A stretch of 64,000 nt of DNA from NCBI GenBank assembly GCA_014529385.2, contig CM043962.1:44275598-44339597 (forward strand). The letters are read 5' to 3'. Every line of letters begins with the position of its first letter. The first letter of the stretch is position 1. Source of the stretch: Adiantum capillus-veneris. Taxonomy: Eukaryota; Streptophyta; Polypodiopsida; Polypodiales; Pteridaceae. The notes beneath the pieces were generated by a model that made no database searches, was not told the origin of the DNA, and worked only from the letters and a program-made list of their open reading frames with translations. Shown here piece after piece: positions 54,668 to 64,000 of this stretch. A program made the translations under genes and the position numbers.

Positions 54668-56867
54668 CAAGCCTGAAAACTGTAATCAGTCACCTAAAGA
54701 GCGTGTTGGACCCACTGCCATGGGACCCCAGGAAACATGAGGCCGACTACCAACCAAGTGGCCTCTCTGAGTGCTAACCGTGGGGTTCCAAACAAGGGGC
54801 TATCGTAGGCGCTCCTCCGTGAAAGTAGGCTGCCACTGCTCCAGGCCTCTCCGCAAATGCTCCCAAGATCGAAGCAAACCCATAGCAAAGCGGTCCTCCA
54901 GCCTCCTGCTCAAACCAACTCTGCACATCTCTGTGATGATCCATATGGTCGAAGGTTGCCAGGGGCCTCCTGCCTGAGGCACCCTAGCACGAAGCCGCTA
55001 TAGCAAGAACTTCTTCCAAGGCTCCTCACCTAGAAGAAGTCCTCCGACGATGAACTTCCCAAGAAGGGCTCTGCTCTGCTGTGCTGGGTCTATGATCCCC
55101 AGCCCTCCCTGTGAACAAGGAAGAGTAATGACCTGCCAAGCCACTTTGGCCTGAGCTATTTGAGTTTCACGCCCTGACCAAAGGAAGTTCCTGATCAGCC
55201 TCTCTACGTGGCTAATACAAGAACTCAAAAAGATCCAGCAAGAAGTGATGTACCACATAGTAGCCAACAACACCTGGTTGGCCGTTACAACTCTACCAAC
55301 CAAAGAAATTCCTGTGAAGCTCCAATGTAACAACTTCCTCCTAATAGACATGAGGAGAGGAGCAATCTGCTGCTCGGGAGACAAGTCCAAACCAACTTGA
55401 CAGCCCAAGTACCGAACTGCAGTCCCTGGGGGAATCCACCTGAAACCCTCACCTGGCATCCAATCGGGCACAGGAGCACTACCAATTGAGAAATCCATTG
55501 TCTTTCTCCAGTCGATCAATGCGCTAGATGCACAATAGAAGGTCTCAAGATCCTGCTCACACCTATGCAGGTTGGCCTCCTGGCCATCCAAGTACAAGGC
55601 CGAGTCGTTAGCAAACTTAGCGTCCAGTAGCTCATCTCCCCGAATAGGGAGTGCTACGCCTCATAAACCAACCTTCTGCGACACCAAAAACCTGCTCATC
55701 GGCTCAACATAGAATAGAAAGAGGAAGGGGGCAAGAGGGCAGCCCTGTCTGACCAAACGTGTGAGCATGAAACGATCACCACTACCTCCTGACAAAAGTA
55801 CCTGACTATGTGCCCGTCTGTACAAAGCTGACACCCCTCTGATCCAAGCATCTGAGAAGCCCAACCTACAAAGCGTGCCCTCCAGAAAATCCCAGTCAAA
55901 TTTGTCGTAGTCCTTCTCAAAATCGAGAAGGAGAATCACCAGATCCTCACCACGGAGCCGCGCTAGGGTAGAAGCCTCCCAAAAAGTAAATATGTTGTCA
56001 AGGATACTAGGCTCCTTGACAAAACCTGTCTGAGTCCCATGTATAAGGCTCTCTAGAAGTGGCTGGATCCTCAAACTCAGAGCCTTGGCAAGAATTTTGT
56101 AGGCTGAGTTGAGGATGGTGATGGGGCGCCACTGTCGAATCTCATCAAAGGAGCCACCATCCTTGGGAATGAGGTAGATGAGACCCTCACTCATGCTGTC
56201 AGGCATCTCTCCTGTGTGCAAGATGTACTGAAAAGCACTACAGAGATTTGGGCCAAGCAAGTCCCAGTACTCCAAGAAAAAATTGGGAGTCAAGCCATCC
56301 TCACCTTGACAGCTACCATGGGGGAGTGCACTAAGAGCTGTGTGCAACTCCTCAAGCTGAAGTGGCATCTCAAGCCTTTGACGCATCTCCTCAGTCACAA
56401 GGCAAGGCATATGTGCCCACACCTGCTCCCTGCATGCATCCTAATGCTCTGACTGAGGCTCTGCAAACACCAACTCATGGTAAAAGTCAGTAGCATCTGC
56501 ATGCATGTCCTCTGGCTCAAAAGCAACCGACCCATCGAGCCTCCTCAATTGATTGACCTTGGCATGCGTATGCTGAGGTCCCACTGCCTCGAAGAAAGCA
56601 CCAGTCACTGTCACCCACCTATATCCATTGAGATGCCTGTCGATGGAAAGCAAACTCATGGTGTCACTCCTCTGTGCTAACAAGATCCTAACAAGCCTGT
56701 TGTAACTGCTCCTCCAACCAAGGACTGTCTGGATGTTGCTCTTGCATCCTCTGCAAGGAAGCAACGCCCCGTCTGAGACGCTTCTCCTCCTCTCTCGCTG
56801 CAGCCAAGCAAGACAAAGACTCTTGAAGAAAGAAACGACTAATCTGAGCAAGTCCTGAGGCCACTCT
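54668..56867 (-). pseudogene. LINE-d part 2: reverse transcriptase (inverted)
   Basis: From 56867 downward: a linker helix (FFLQESLSCLAAAREEEKRL), then RT with CQGEDGLTPNFFLEYWDLLG, LIYLIPKDGGSFDEIRQWRP, VILLLDFEKDYDKFDWDFLE and VRQGCPLAPFLFLFYVEPM. The YADD box region near 55650 is damaged. C-terminal parts at 55597-54998 include VRYLGCQVGLDL, LIRNFLWSG and GGLGIIDPAQQS, typical of plant L1-type LINEs. At 54672 it is cut by the gypsy element. In reversed orientation it directly continues LINE-d part 1, which ends at 41810. Confidence 0.88.
56863..56867. other. Target-site duplication ACTCT (partner at 41806-41810)
   Basis: Lies directly before the copia-2 5' LTR; the partner lies beside the copia-1 3' LTR. 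Confidence 0.9.
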
Positions 56868-57059
56868 TGTTGGGGTATAAAGCCCAATGTGGTCGCCCAG
56901 GTAAGTGGGCGGGCCGCCAGGTATGTACACATATTCTTTTGTAAAAACCTAATAAGAACTCACTATGCTCTACACATTACAGTAGAGCGAGTTCACCATA
57001 TCGTCGTGCTCTTCTTCTCGCACTCTCTCTCGCATCACACTTCCGCTCGTACTCCTTCA
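56868..57059 (+). mobile_element. Copia-2 5' LTR
   Basis: 192 bases, TGTTGGGG to ..CTCCTTCA, near identical to the three other copia LTRs in the window. Confidence 0.95.
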
Positions 57060-57061
57060 AC

Positions 57062-57073
57062 TGGTATCAGAGC
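57062..57073 (+). promoter_or_regulatory. Copia-2 primer-binding site
   Basis: TGGTATCAGAGC two bases after the LTR, initiator-Met class. Confidence 0.95.
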
Positions 57074-58120
57074 TCAGATCGAGGCTCAGGGTAGCACTGC
57101 AGGAGGCTAGAGTCACTAGCTCAGATTGGAGTGAAATTCGACAAGCAAAGACACGGCTCAGAATTTCATTCTGAGGTCATCTCGGTCACCGTTCGGCTTC
57201 GACAAAGTTCTGTGCAGGCCATTTTCGACTACGTGGTCTCAGCGGGTGCAGATCCGACTCTGCAAATTTGGGGTTTTTGGGCCTACGACTGTAGGTGCTG
57301 AGGATATCGACACTCCCAGAGTGTTGATTTGTGGCTGTCTACACATCGAAGGACGGCTCACAGTTCTTGGAGGAGTGTCACATACGACACGGGCACATCT
57401 ACACACAGACTGTAGGCGACATCCACTAGTTCATCAGGTAGCTTGTGTTTGCTGCTTGATATTCCAGATTTCATCCTGAAATTGCAGGTACTTCCACATG
57501 GGATGTATTGTCAAAGATGATGTATGTTTGTTGAGGGTTTGCTGGCTGTGAGTCACGCAGCAAACAACCGCCGCAGCGGTTACAACATATAGTGGGAAAT
57601 TTGTGGATGTATGACTTTGTGGGAAGTCTATGTACTGTCAGATTTACTGCAGTCTTTGTTGAGGGTCGAGTGAGGTTTTATTGAGCTGGGGGATTCTCGA
57701 ATGTTGAGATCCTTTCGGTGATACAGGTCTTGGAGCGATCCCTCGAGCACCCTTAGATAGGCAGCTAGGATGTATTGACTGTGAGTTAGACAGTTGGGAT
57801 TGCATCTTTGCTTTACTGCCGTTGAGGCATTGTCGTAGTCTATGCTTACAGGACAGTGACAGGACAGTCACAGACAGTACAGGTGCAGGACAGGTTTACC
57901 CACAGCTTACAGTGTTAGAGAGACATTGGTTTTTTGAGCTGTTTTTTGGTCTGTTTTTAGTACACCAAAGCCATTTTACAAAGGAGACTCTGCCAAAATT
58001 TCTGCAGAATCTGAAGCTTTCTTGGTTCATTTGACAGGTTGATATTGGTTCAGAGGTCAGTTTACAGGGGAAACTCTGCCGAATTTTTCCCAGGAAAGTA
58101 AACTACTGTGAAGCGTAGCT
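57074..58120 (+). mobile_element. Copia-2 5' leader
   Basis: Non-coding leader homologous to 46068-47150 in complement, with small indels. Confidence 0.8.
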
Positions 58121-61100
58121 ATGGCTGGATCACAAGACACTGCTCTTTACAATATCAAGAAGCTGGATGGAACCAATTTCCCATTGTGGAAGCAGCAGAT
58201 TTGGCACGTGTTGGTACAAAAGAAGCAGATAAAACCTATAAAGCTCAAGGGGATAAAACCAGAAGATATGGACGAAGATGAATGGAGCGAAATGGATGAA
58301 TTGGCACTTTCTACCATTATGCTGACTTTGGCAGAAAGCGTTTACTTCAATGTAGCAGACGAGATGTCGGCTTATCAAGCATGGTTAAAGCTGAGTGATC
58401 TTTATGAGAAGCAGAGTGCAACTTCACAGGTATACTGGCTTAAGAAGCTTGTTGACTTGAAGATGAAAGTAGGGACACCTATGTCCAATCATCTGAATGA
58501 ATTCAACACAATCTATAGTCAGTTGTTAGCTCAAGGTGTCAAGTTTGATGAACTTGTTAGAGCTATGTTCCTGTTGATCACATTGCCAGAAAGTTGGGAC
58601 ACTTTTCGCACAGCTTTGAGTAATTCTGCACCTCCAGATGGTTTGAACATAGCAGGTGTAGAAGGAAGTCTGCTTACTGAAGAAACCAATAGAAAGACAA
58701 TGGACAAAGGCAAAGGAACAGCCTTAGTTGTCAGGGGAAGGACCAAAGAAAAGTACAAAGGTGGAAAGAGGAATCAGTCATTGTGGCAAGAAGGGTCACA
58801 TGAAAAGAGACTGCAGAGAATGGAAAGCAGAAAAAGGCAAAGAGAAAGCTGAAGACCACGGTGAGAAGAACAAGTCCTCAGTGAAGATTCAAGAAATAAA
58901 TGTGACAAACACTGTTGCAGAGGATGACAGTCTAGTGTCAGGAGACATCTACTTCTTGAAGAATACAATGGACTCCGCTCTTCTTACAGCATCTGATGGA
59001 AATGCACTGACTGACTAGATTATAGACTCAGGGGCATCACTTCATGTGTCTCCAAACAAGGAGTGGTTTACCTCTTATGTGACCACTAAAGATCATGTTC
59101 GGCTAGGCAATGGGCAGACATGTGAGTTCTTAGGTGTTGGAGATGTTCAATTGAAGTTTCAGAATGGCTCTTCTTTCACGCTGAAGAATGTGAGACATGT
59201 TCCCGCAATTACGAAGAGCTTGATCACCACAGGTTTACTTGATGATGCTGGCTATGTCACCACTTTTGGACAGAACATGTGGAAGATATCCAAGGGTTCT
59301 ATGACAGTAGCACATGGAGTAAATTCTGGAGGACTTTACATGATTTATGTATCAAATGTCTCTAAAAATGTAATCAATGTAATCGAGCAGCCGAACCTTT
59401 CTTTGTGGCATAGCCGGTTAGGACATATGTCCAAGAAGGGAATGGAAATCTTGTCTCGTTCTGGTTATTTGCCTGGCTTTTCATTTAATGATTTTGAATT
59501 CTGTGAACATTGTCTGTATGGTAAGCAAACACAACAGCCACATAAGCATAGAAGCAGTAGAAGAGATACACAGTTGGCACTTGTTCATAGTGATTTGTGT
59601 GGACCTATGCCTAACCTATCTCTAGGGGGAGCTTCTTACTTTATGACATTTATAGATGATTACTCGAGGAAAGTATGGGTTTACTTTCTCAAGCACAAGG
59701 ATGAAGCGTTTAGTGTTTTCAAAACGTTTGTGACACTTGTGGAGAATCAGAGTGGCAAGAAGCTTAAATGCTTACGCACTGACAATGGTGGAGAGTATGT
59801 TTCAAAGGCCTTTCAGGACTTTTGTGAGTCAAAAGGTATAAAACGTGAACTTACTGCTCCTTACAATCCTCCTCAAAATGGTTTTGCTGAGAGGATGAAT
59901 AGGACCGTACAAGAGAAGGTCAGAAGTATGTTGTCTAATGCACAGCTGCCAAATGGGTTTTGGGCTGAAGCTGTATCAACAGCTGTTCATCTTGTAAATA
60001 GATCTCCTAGCAAGGTTTTGCAGAAGGATTCAGTGCCAGAGATGGTATGGTCAGGCAAAATGCCCTCATACAAGCATCTCAGAGTCTTTGGCTGTGAGGC
60101 ATATACTCACGTTCCAAAGGAATTTAGGAACAAACTTGAGCCAAAGAGTAGAAAGTGCATCTTTCTAGGCTATGGTAATTCTGGTGAGATTGGGTACAGA
60201 CTTTCCCGAATCCAGAAAGGTTGTCCGTAGCAATGATGTTCACTTTAATGAATCCCAATATCATTCTAAACCAGAGAGGGTTGAGGAGATTAGAAGAGTT
60301 GTCTTCCAAGAAGATGGACCTGCACGTGCAAGACAAAATGTCAGGGCTCAAGAGGACCAAGGACAGGATAGAGTGGAACCACAGGTTGTGGCTGAGCCTG
60401 AGCCACCTATTGTGCGTAGATCTGGACGTGTCACATGACCTCTTGATAGGTTTGTTCCATCTATGAACTATGTCATGTTGATTGATTGCAATGAGCCTTC
60501 ATGTTAGAAGGAAGCAGTGCAAATGAAGGACTCCAGGAATTGGCAATTGGCCATGCAGTCAGAGATGACAGCTCTGCATAAAAACAAGACATGGAAGCTA
60601 GTTAAATTACCACAGGGCAAAAAGGCTCTACCTTGTAAATGGGTTTACAGGTATAAGATCACCGCTCATGATAGTTAGCCAAAGTACAAAGCAAGGCTTG
60701 TTGCCAATGGCTTTAAGGAAGTACAAGGCATTGACTTTGATGAAGTCTTCTCTCCGGTGGTCAAGATGACTACATTGAGATGCTTTCTTGCATTGGTTGC
60801 CATATTAGATTTGGTGTTGCACCAAATGGATGTCAAGACAGCGTTCTTGCATGGTGATTTAGATGTGGAAATTTACATGCAGCATCCAGAAGGGTTTGTT
60901 GAGAAAGGCAAGGAAGATTGGGTATGCCAGCTGTTAAAGAGTCTTTATGGCTTAAAACCATCACCGAGGGCATGGTACCATAAATTCCACAAGTTTATGC
61001 TTTCTCAAGGCTACAAACGTAGTGAGTTCGATCACTGTCTATATACAAAGAAGGCTAAGGATGGTAGTTGGCTGATCCTTATTTTGTATGTGGATGACAT

Positions 61101-62036
61101 GTTGATTGCTGGCAAGCACTTGGAAGAAATTTCAGCTTTGAAGTCAAAGATGGCAAAATCGTTTGACATGAAAGACATGGGTGAGGCAAGTCATATACTT
61201 GGTATGCGCATTGAGAGAGACAGATCAAAGAAGTTGATTTGGTTATCTCAAACAGAGTATATTGACAAGGTTTTGCAACGTTTCAATATGGAGAAGGGAA
61301 AGGCACTGAGTGTTCCATTGCCACCATATGTGAAACTTAGCAAACAAGATTGTCCCGTGTCTGAGGAAGAACAGGCTGAAATGGATAAGATTCCATATGC
61401 ATCTGCAGTGGGTGGTTTGATGTATGCAATGATTGCTACTCGCCCAGACATTGCATTTGCAGTGGGAGTAGTAAGTCGATACATGTCAAACCCAGGCAAG
61501 AAACATTGGGAAGCAGTGAAAGGAATATTGAGATACCTGAAAGCTACAAAGAGTATGCGTATATGCTATGGGAGTCAGGAGCTAAGTGTAAAGGGTTTTA
61601 CAGACTCAGATTATGCAGGTGACTTAGACAACCGAAGGTCTACGTCAGGGTATGTCTTTACATTGGCTGGTGGAGCAGTATCATGGCATTCTAGATTACA
61701 AGATTGTGTTACTCAGTCTACTACAGAGGCTGAATATGTTGCAGCATCAGAGGCATGCAAAGAATCAATTTGGCTTAATCGACTAGTAACAGATTTGGGA
61801 ATCAAAGAAGAGATGCCTGTGTTATATTGTGATAGTCAAAGTGCTATACAATTGGCTTGCAATCCACTTTATCACTCAAAGACAAAGCATGTGGATGTGA
61901 AGTATCATTTCATCAGGGAAATGCTCGAGGATAAGCAACTTCAGCTTGTCAAAGTTCACACCACATAAAATCCTGCTGATCTACTTACAAAAGGACTTCC
62001 CTCAGAGAGATTGCGCATTTTCGCAAGCAGTTAGGT
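58121..62036 (+). pseudogene. Copia-2 gag-pol polyprotein (degenerate)
   Basis: Same protein order as copia-1, starting MAGSQDTALYNIKKLDGTNF. The gag frame is open further than in copia-1, but a deletion near 58780 removes the first half of the zinc knuckle (only HCGKKGHMKRDC remains, in another frame). Other breaks: TAG at 59016-59018 before DSGAS, a ~5-base deletion near 60203, TGA near 60436, TAG at 60505-60507 (shared with copia-1), TAG near 60676 and TAA near 61966. Integrase keeps DNGGEY; the RT catalytic box reads YVDDMLI. RT and RNase H are open over 60757-61965. Confidence 0.95.
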
Positions 62037-62134
62037 GTAGGGTAGTACATCACTTCTCTACATCTCTTGTATATTAGCTTGTATAGTAGCTTCTCTCACA
62101 CTTAAAGTACCACATTGGACTTTAAGTGGGAGGT

Positions 62135-62326
62135 TGTTGGGGTATAAAGCCCAATGTGGTTGCCCAGGTAAGTGGGCGGGCCGCCAGGTATGTACACATA
62201 TTCTTTTGTAAAAACCTAATAAGAACTCACTATGCTCTACACATCACAGTAGAGAGATTTCACCATATCTTTGTGCTCTTCTTCTTGCACTCTCTCTCGC
62301 GTCGCACCTCCGCTCGTACTCCTTCA
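62135..62326 (+). mobile_element. Copia-2 3' LTR
   Basis: 192 bases, preceded by the polypurine tract AAGTGGGAGGT (62124-62134). It is followed by CTTGG (62327-62331), the TSD partner of 47357-47361. Confidence 0.95.
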
Positions 62327-62441
62327 CTTGGGTCCCTGACGAGGGCGTAGACCCTAGCGTGGAAGGATAGTGAGTACCCCCGTCAATCGAAGCACTAGCT
62401 AGTTGTTCGGACTCTAGCACACGACCAGAGCGTAGATACAT
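62327..62441 (-). pseudogene. Gypsy-type gag N-terminus (inversion-separated)
   Basis: From ATG 62441 the minus strand encodes MYLRSGRVLESEQLASASID and then a Ser/Thr-rich stretch ending SSGTQ exactly at the copia target site. A basic 'LRSGR' start is common in plant gypsy gag. The frame enters the CCAAG target site in the same phase in which 47357-47361 leads into the gag at 47362. Confidence 0.8.
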
Positions 62442-63227
62442 GTGCTTTGGGTGCCCTACAAGTGTCGGCAAGTACCCTGAAAGGTTACTTGCTTTGTTTT
62501 GTGGGTGTTTTGCAGCCCGTTTTCTACTTGATTTTTTCTTGTTTTTGATGTTTTTTTAATGTTTGATTTTTTTTGATTGAAGTGTGTGATAGCTCGAAAC
62601 GAGCGTATCATCTAAAGGGTCGTTGTGTGCTTCACAGCACAAATTTCGGGCATCTGACGTTCCGTTGGTCCTCAAAAATCAATTTTTAGCTACGTGTGAA
62701 GCTAAAATTCATTTTTTTAAAAGGCGACTGAGACCTAGGCGTGAGCGTGAGCTTGGGCTTGGGTCTGGGAGATATTCCTGATCCCGGTCCTACCTTTAAT
62801 TTTTTTTAAAAAATTTTTTTTAAAAAAAAAAAAAAAGAAAAGAAGGGATAAGGCCACCGCGGCGTGTGCGAGAGCACACACACACTCTCTCTACCTAGTT
62901 CTAACTAATACACCTACTCTTACACACACTCTATTAACTCTCACTAATCTACTTCCTACTTACTGTACACAGAAAACTAACTACCTTAATACACAGAGAA
63001 TAAACACAGAACCTTTGAAATCTCTATTAACAAAGAAATCTAACTACCTTAATACAGAAAGAATAAACACAGAACCTTTGAAAAATCCATTAATAAAAAA
63101 AACACACAGTATAACACCAAATCCCTCTTCTCAACACACACACACACACTCTTTCCCTACCTTTCCTATAATTGAAATTGCACCACCGAGAAGCACAGAG
63201 TGCTACTCGAGCTTGGTGTATGGCATT
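62442..63227 (-). mobile_element. Gypsy-type element 5' leader
   Basis: ~790 bases of untranslated leader between the primer site and gag, with a poly(T)/poly(A) stretch at ~62798-62836 and a direct repeat of ~40 bases at 62965-63010 and 63030-63080. No gene seen. Confidence 0.7.
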
Positions 63228-63244
63228 CCCCGGCAACGGCGCCA
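63228..63244 (-). promoter_or_regulatory. Primer-binding site, Asp tRNA type
   Basis: The minus strand reads TGGCGCCGTTGCCGGGG, complementary to the 3' end of plant tRNA-Asp, four to five bases after the LTR end. This primer is frequent in plant Ty3/gypsy elements of the Tat/Athila kind. Confidence 0.9.
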
Positions 63245-63248
63245 AAAA

Positions 63249-63505
63249 TGTGCGCGTATGTCGCACGTGTTAATGCAAGGAACTTGCCGATACACCGTGT
63301 GCAAGCGACAAATGGCTCCAAGCACACAACAAGCCTAAACTAGTAAGCTCAAAGAAGGCGATGGTGTGTCACTCACCGCTCTACGCTTGCTTCGTGGAGG
63401 ATTCCTCTCCGCGAAGAACAAGGAGCCGTCGCTTTGCCGCGCTCAACCGCTTCGCCGCCGCCATCGTGCCTTCGTAATGCTCAATCGCCCACACACACAC
63501 ACACA

Positions 63506-63543
<38 letters not shown>

Positions 63544-63880
63544 TACACACACACACACAAGGAGGTGAAGAAGAAGAAGATGGAGATGGAGATGGAGCAA
63601 GAGCACTCTTCTATTGCACAAATGAGAGAATGAGTGAATTTTAGGTTTAGTTGACTTTTATATGAGCTCGCCCCATTCACACTTGGGAACCCATGCTTAG
63701 CCAACTAATCCCTTGAATGTTCCAATTAGAGTGCGCCTCTCATCGGCGATCACTCTTACCCTTTTCCTATTGGACCGACAAGCCCGGTACCTGACTCACC
63801 AAATAAGTAATACAATGTCCGTCGTAGGTTACAACGTCCGTCGTAGGTGATAGGGTGTCCGTGAGCCATGAGGGTTAATA
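63249..63880 (-). mobile_element. Gypsy-type element 5' LTR
   Basis: 632 bases, complement of 53995-54667 with shorter microsatellites and a TG to TA change at the outer end (TATTAACCC). The outer flank GCTTG (63881-63885) is the complement of the CAAGC TSD at 54668-54672. Confidence 0.93.
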
Positions 63881-64000
63881 GCTTGTCAGAGGACCTGCAG
63901 GGCTTTCAGGACATCTCAGAGGTAGTACCAGCTGAGTGGCTCACACCTCTCAAGTCAGCAGCGCCCAGATGGATGGGAGCCTTCACGTGACTGGAGGTTC
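63881..64000 (+). pseudogene. LINE-d part 3
   Basis: After the GCTTG target site, the plus strand is open for ~34 codons (SEDLQGFQDISEVVPAEWLT, then a short tail to TGA). Read after un-inverting, it continues the frame that ends FSGL at the other side of the gypsy insertion (54672), so it is the next piece of LINE-d; the element runs out of the window. Confidence 0.6.

Noticed and set aside
11441-57073. TGGTATCAGAGC sites as tRNA genes
   Set aside because: Only the 12-18 bases complementary to a tRNA 3' end are present, directly after LTR ends; they are primer-binding sites.
1-64000. CRISPR arrays, operons, bacterial promoters
   Set aside because: No regularly spaced direct repeats with unique spacers; gene structure is eukaryotic with introns and retroelements.

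Overview
The window looks like nuclear DNA from a large-genome land plant. The reasons are a family-1 beta-glucosidase with plant-style exon structure, plant-type telomere-like motifs (AAACCCT/TTTAGGG) inside an LTR, retroelement primer sites of the plant initiator-Met (TGGTATCAGAGC) and Asp tRNA classes, and very long introns packed with retrotransposons. A fern or another non-model vascular plant is my guess; the species cannot be read from the sequence. I see no bacterial, phage or CRISPR features.

Region 1 (1-31.5 kb) is essentially one minus-strand glycoside hydrolase family 1 gene. Exon 1 is at 31.4 kb, middle exons are at 16.4-15.6 kb and terminal exons at 2.5-1.26 kb. Ten exons with canonical GT/AG ends and compatible phases can be placed by hand. 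The one or two exons expected between exon 1 and the 16.4 kb block were not found. One exon carries an in-frame TGA, and two active-site motifs are altered, so it is most likely a pseudogene. Its ~15 kb and ~13 kb introns hold: a candidate tRNA-derived SINE; a LINE with a (CATTT)n tail; a Ty3/gypsy gag-protease remnant between matching LTRs, with another LTR family's 3' end inside it; an L1-like LINE with a poly(A) tail; a non-autonomous LTR element with telomere-like LTR repeats; and a ~4.7 kb-arm inverted repeat made of a gypsy-like gag-protease element.

Region 2 (31.5-40.4 kb) is mostly non-coding, AT-rich DNA with microsatellites, two small tandem repeats and several 3' ends of one LINE family.

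Region 3 (40.4-64 kb) is a nested retrotransposon complex. A LINE was interrupted by a gypsy-type element (TSD CAAGC). One Ty1/copia element inserted in the LINE (TSD ACTCT) and a second copy inserted in the gypsy gag (TSD CTTGG). The two copia copies now carry each other's target-site duplications. The LINE and the gypsy gag each read continuously only if the ~9.5 kb between the copia elements is turned around. This is direct evidence of an inversion by recombination between inverted copia copies. The gypsy element is also unusual: it encodes gag and protease followed by a C-terminal domain with repeated WVPK-like motifs, and no reverse transcriptase or integrase was seen.

Most interesting candidates: (i) the copia-mediated inversion with swapped TSDs; (ii) a tandem pair of ~70-residue paralogous ORFs overlapping by ATGA upstream of gag in the palindromic element; (iii) the gag-protease-WVPK element; (iv) the ~30 kb beta-glucosidase locus. 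All boundaries and comparisons were made by eye; no alignment or database search was run.
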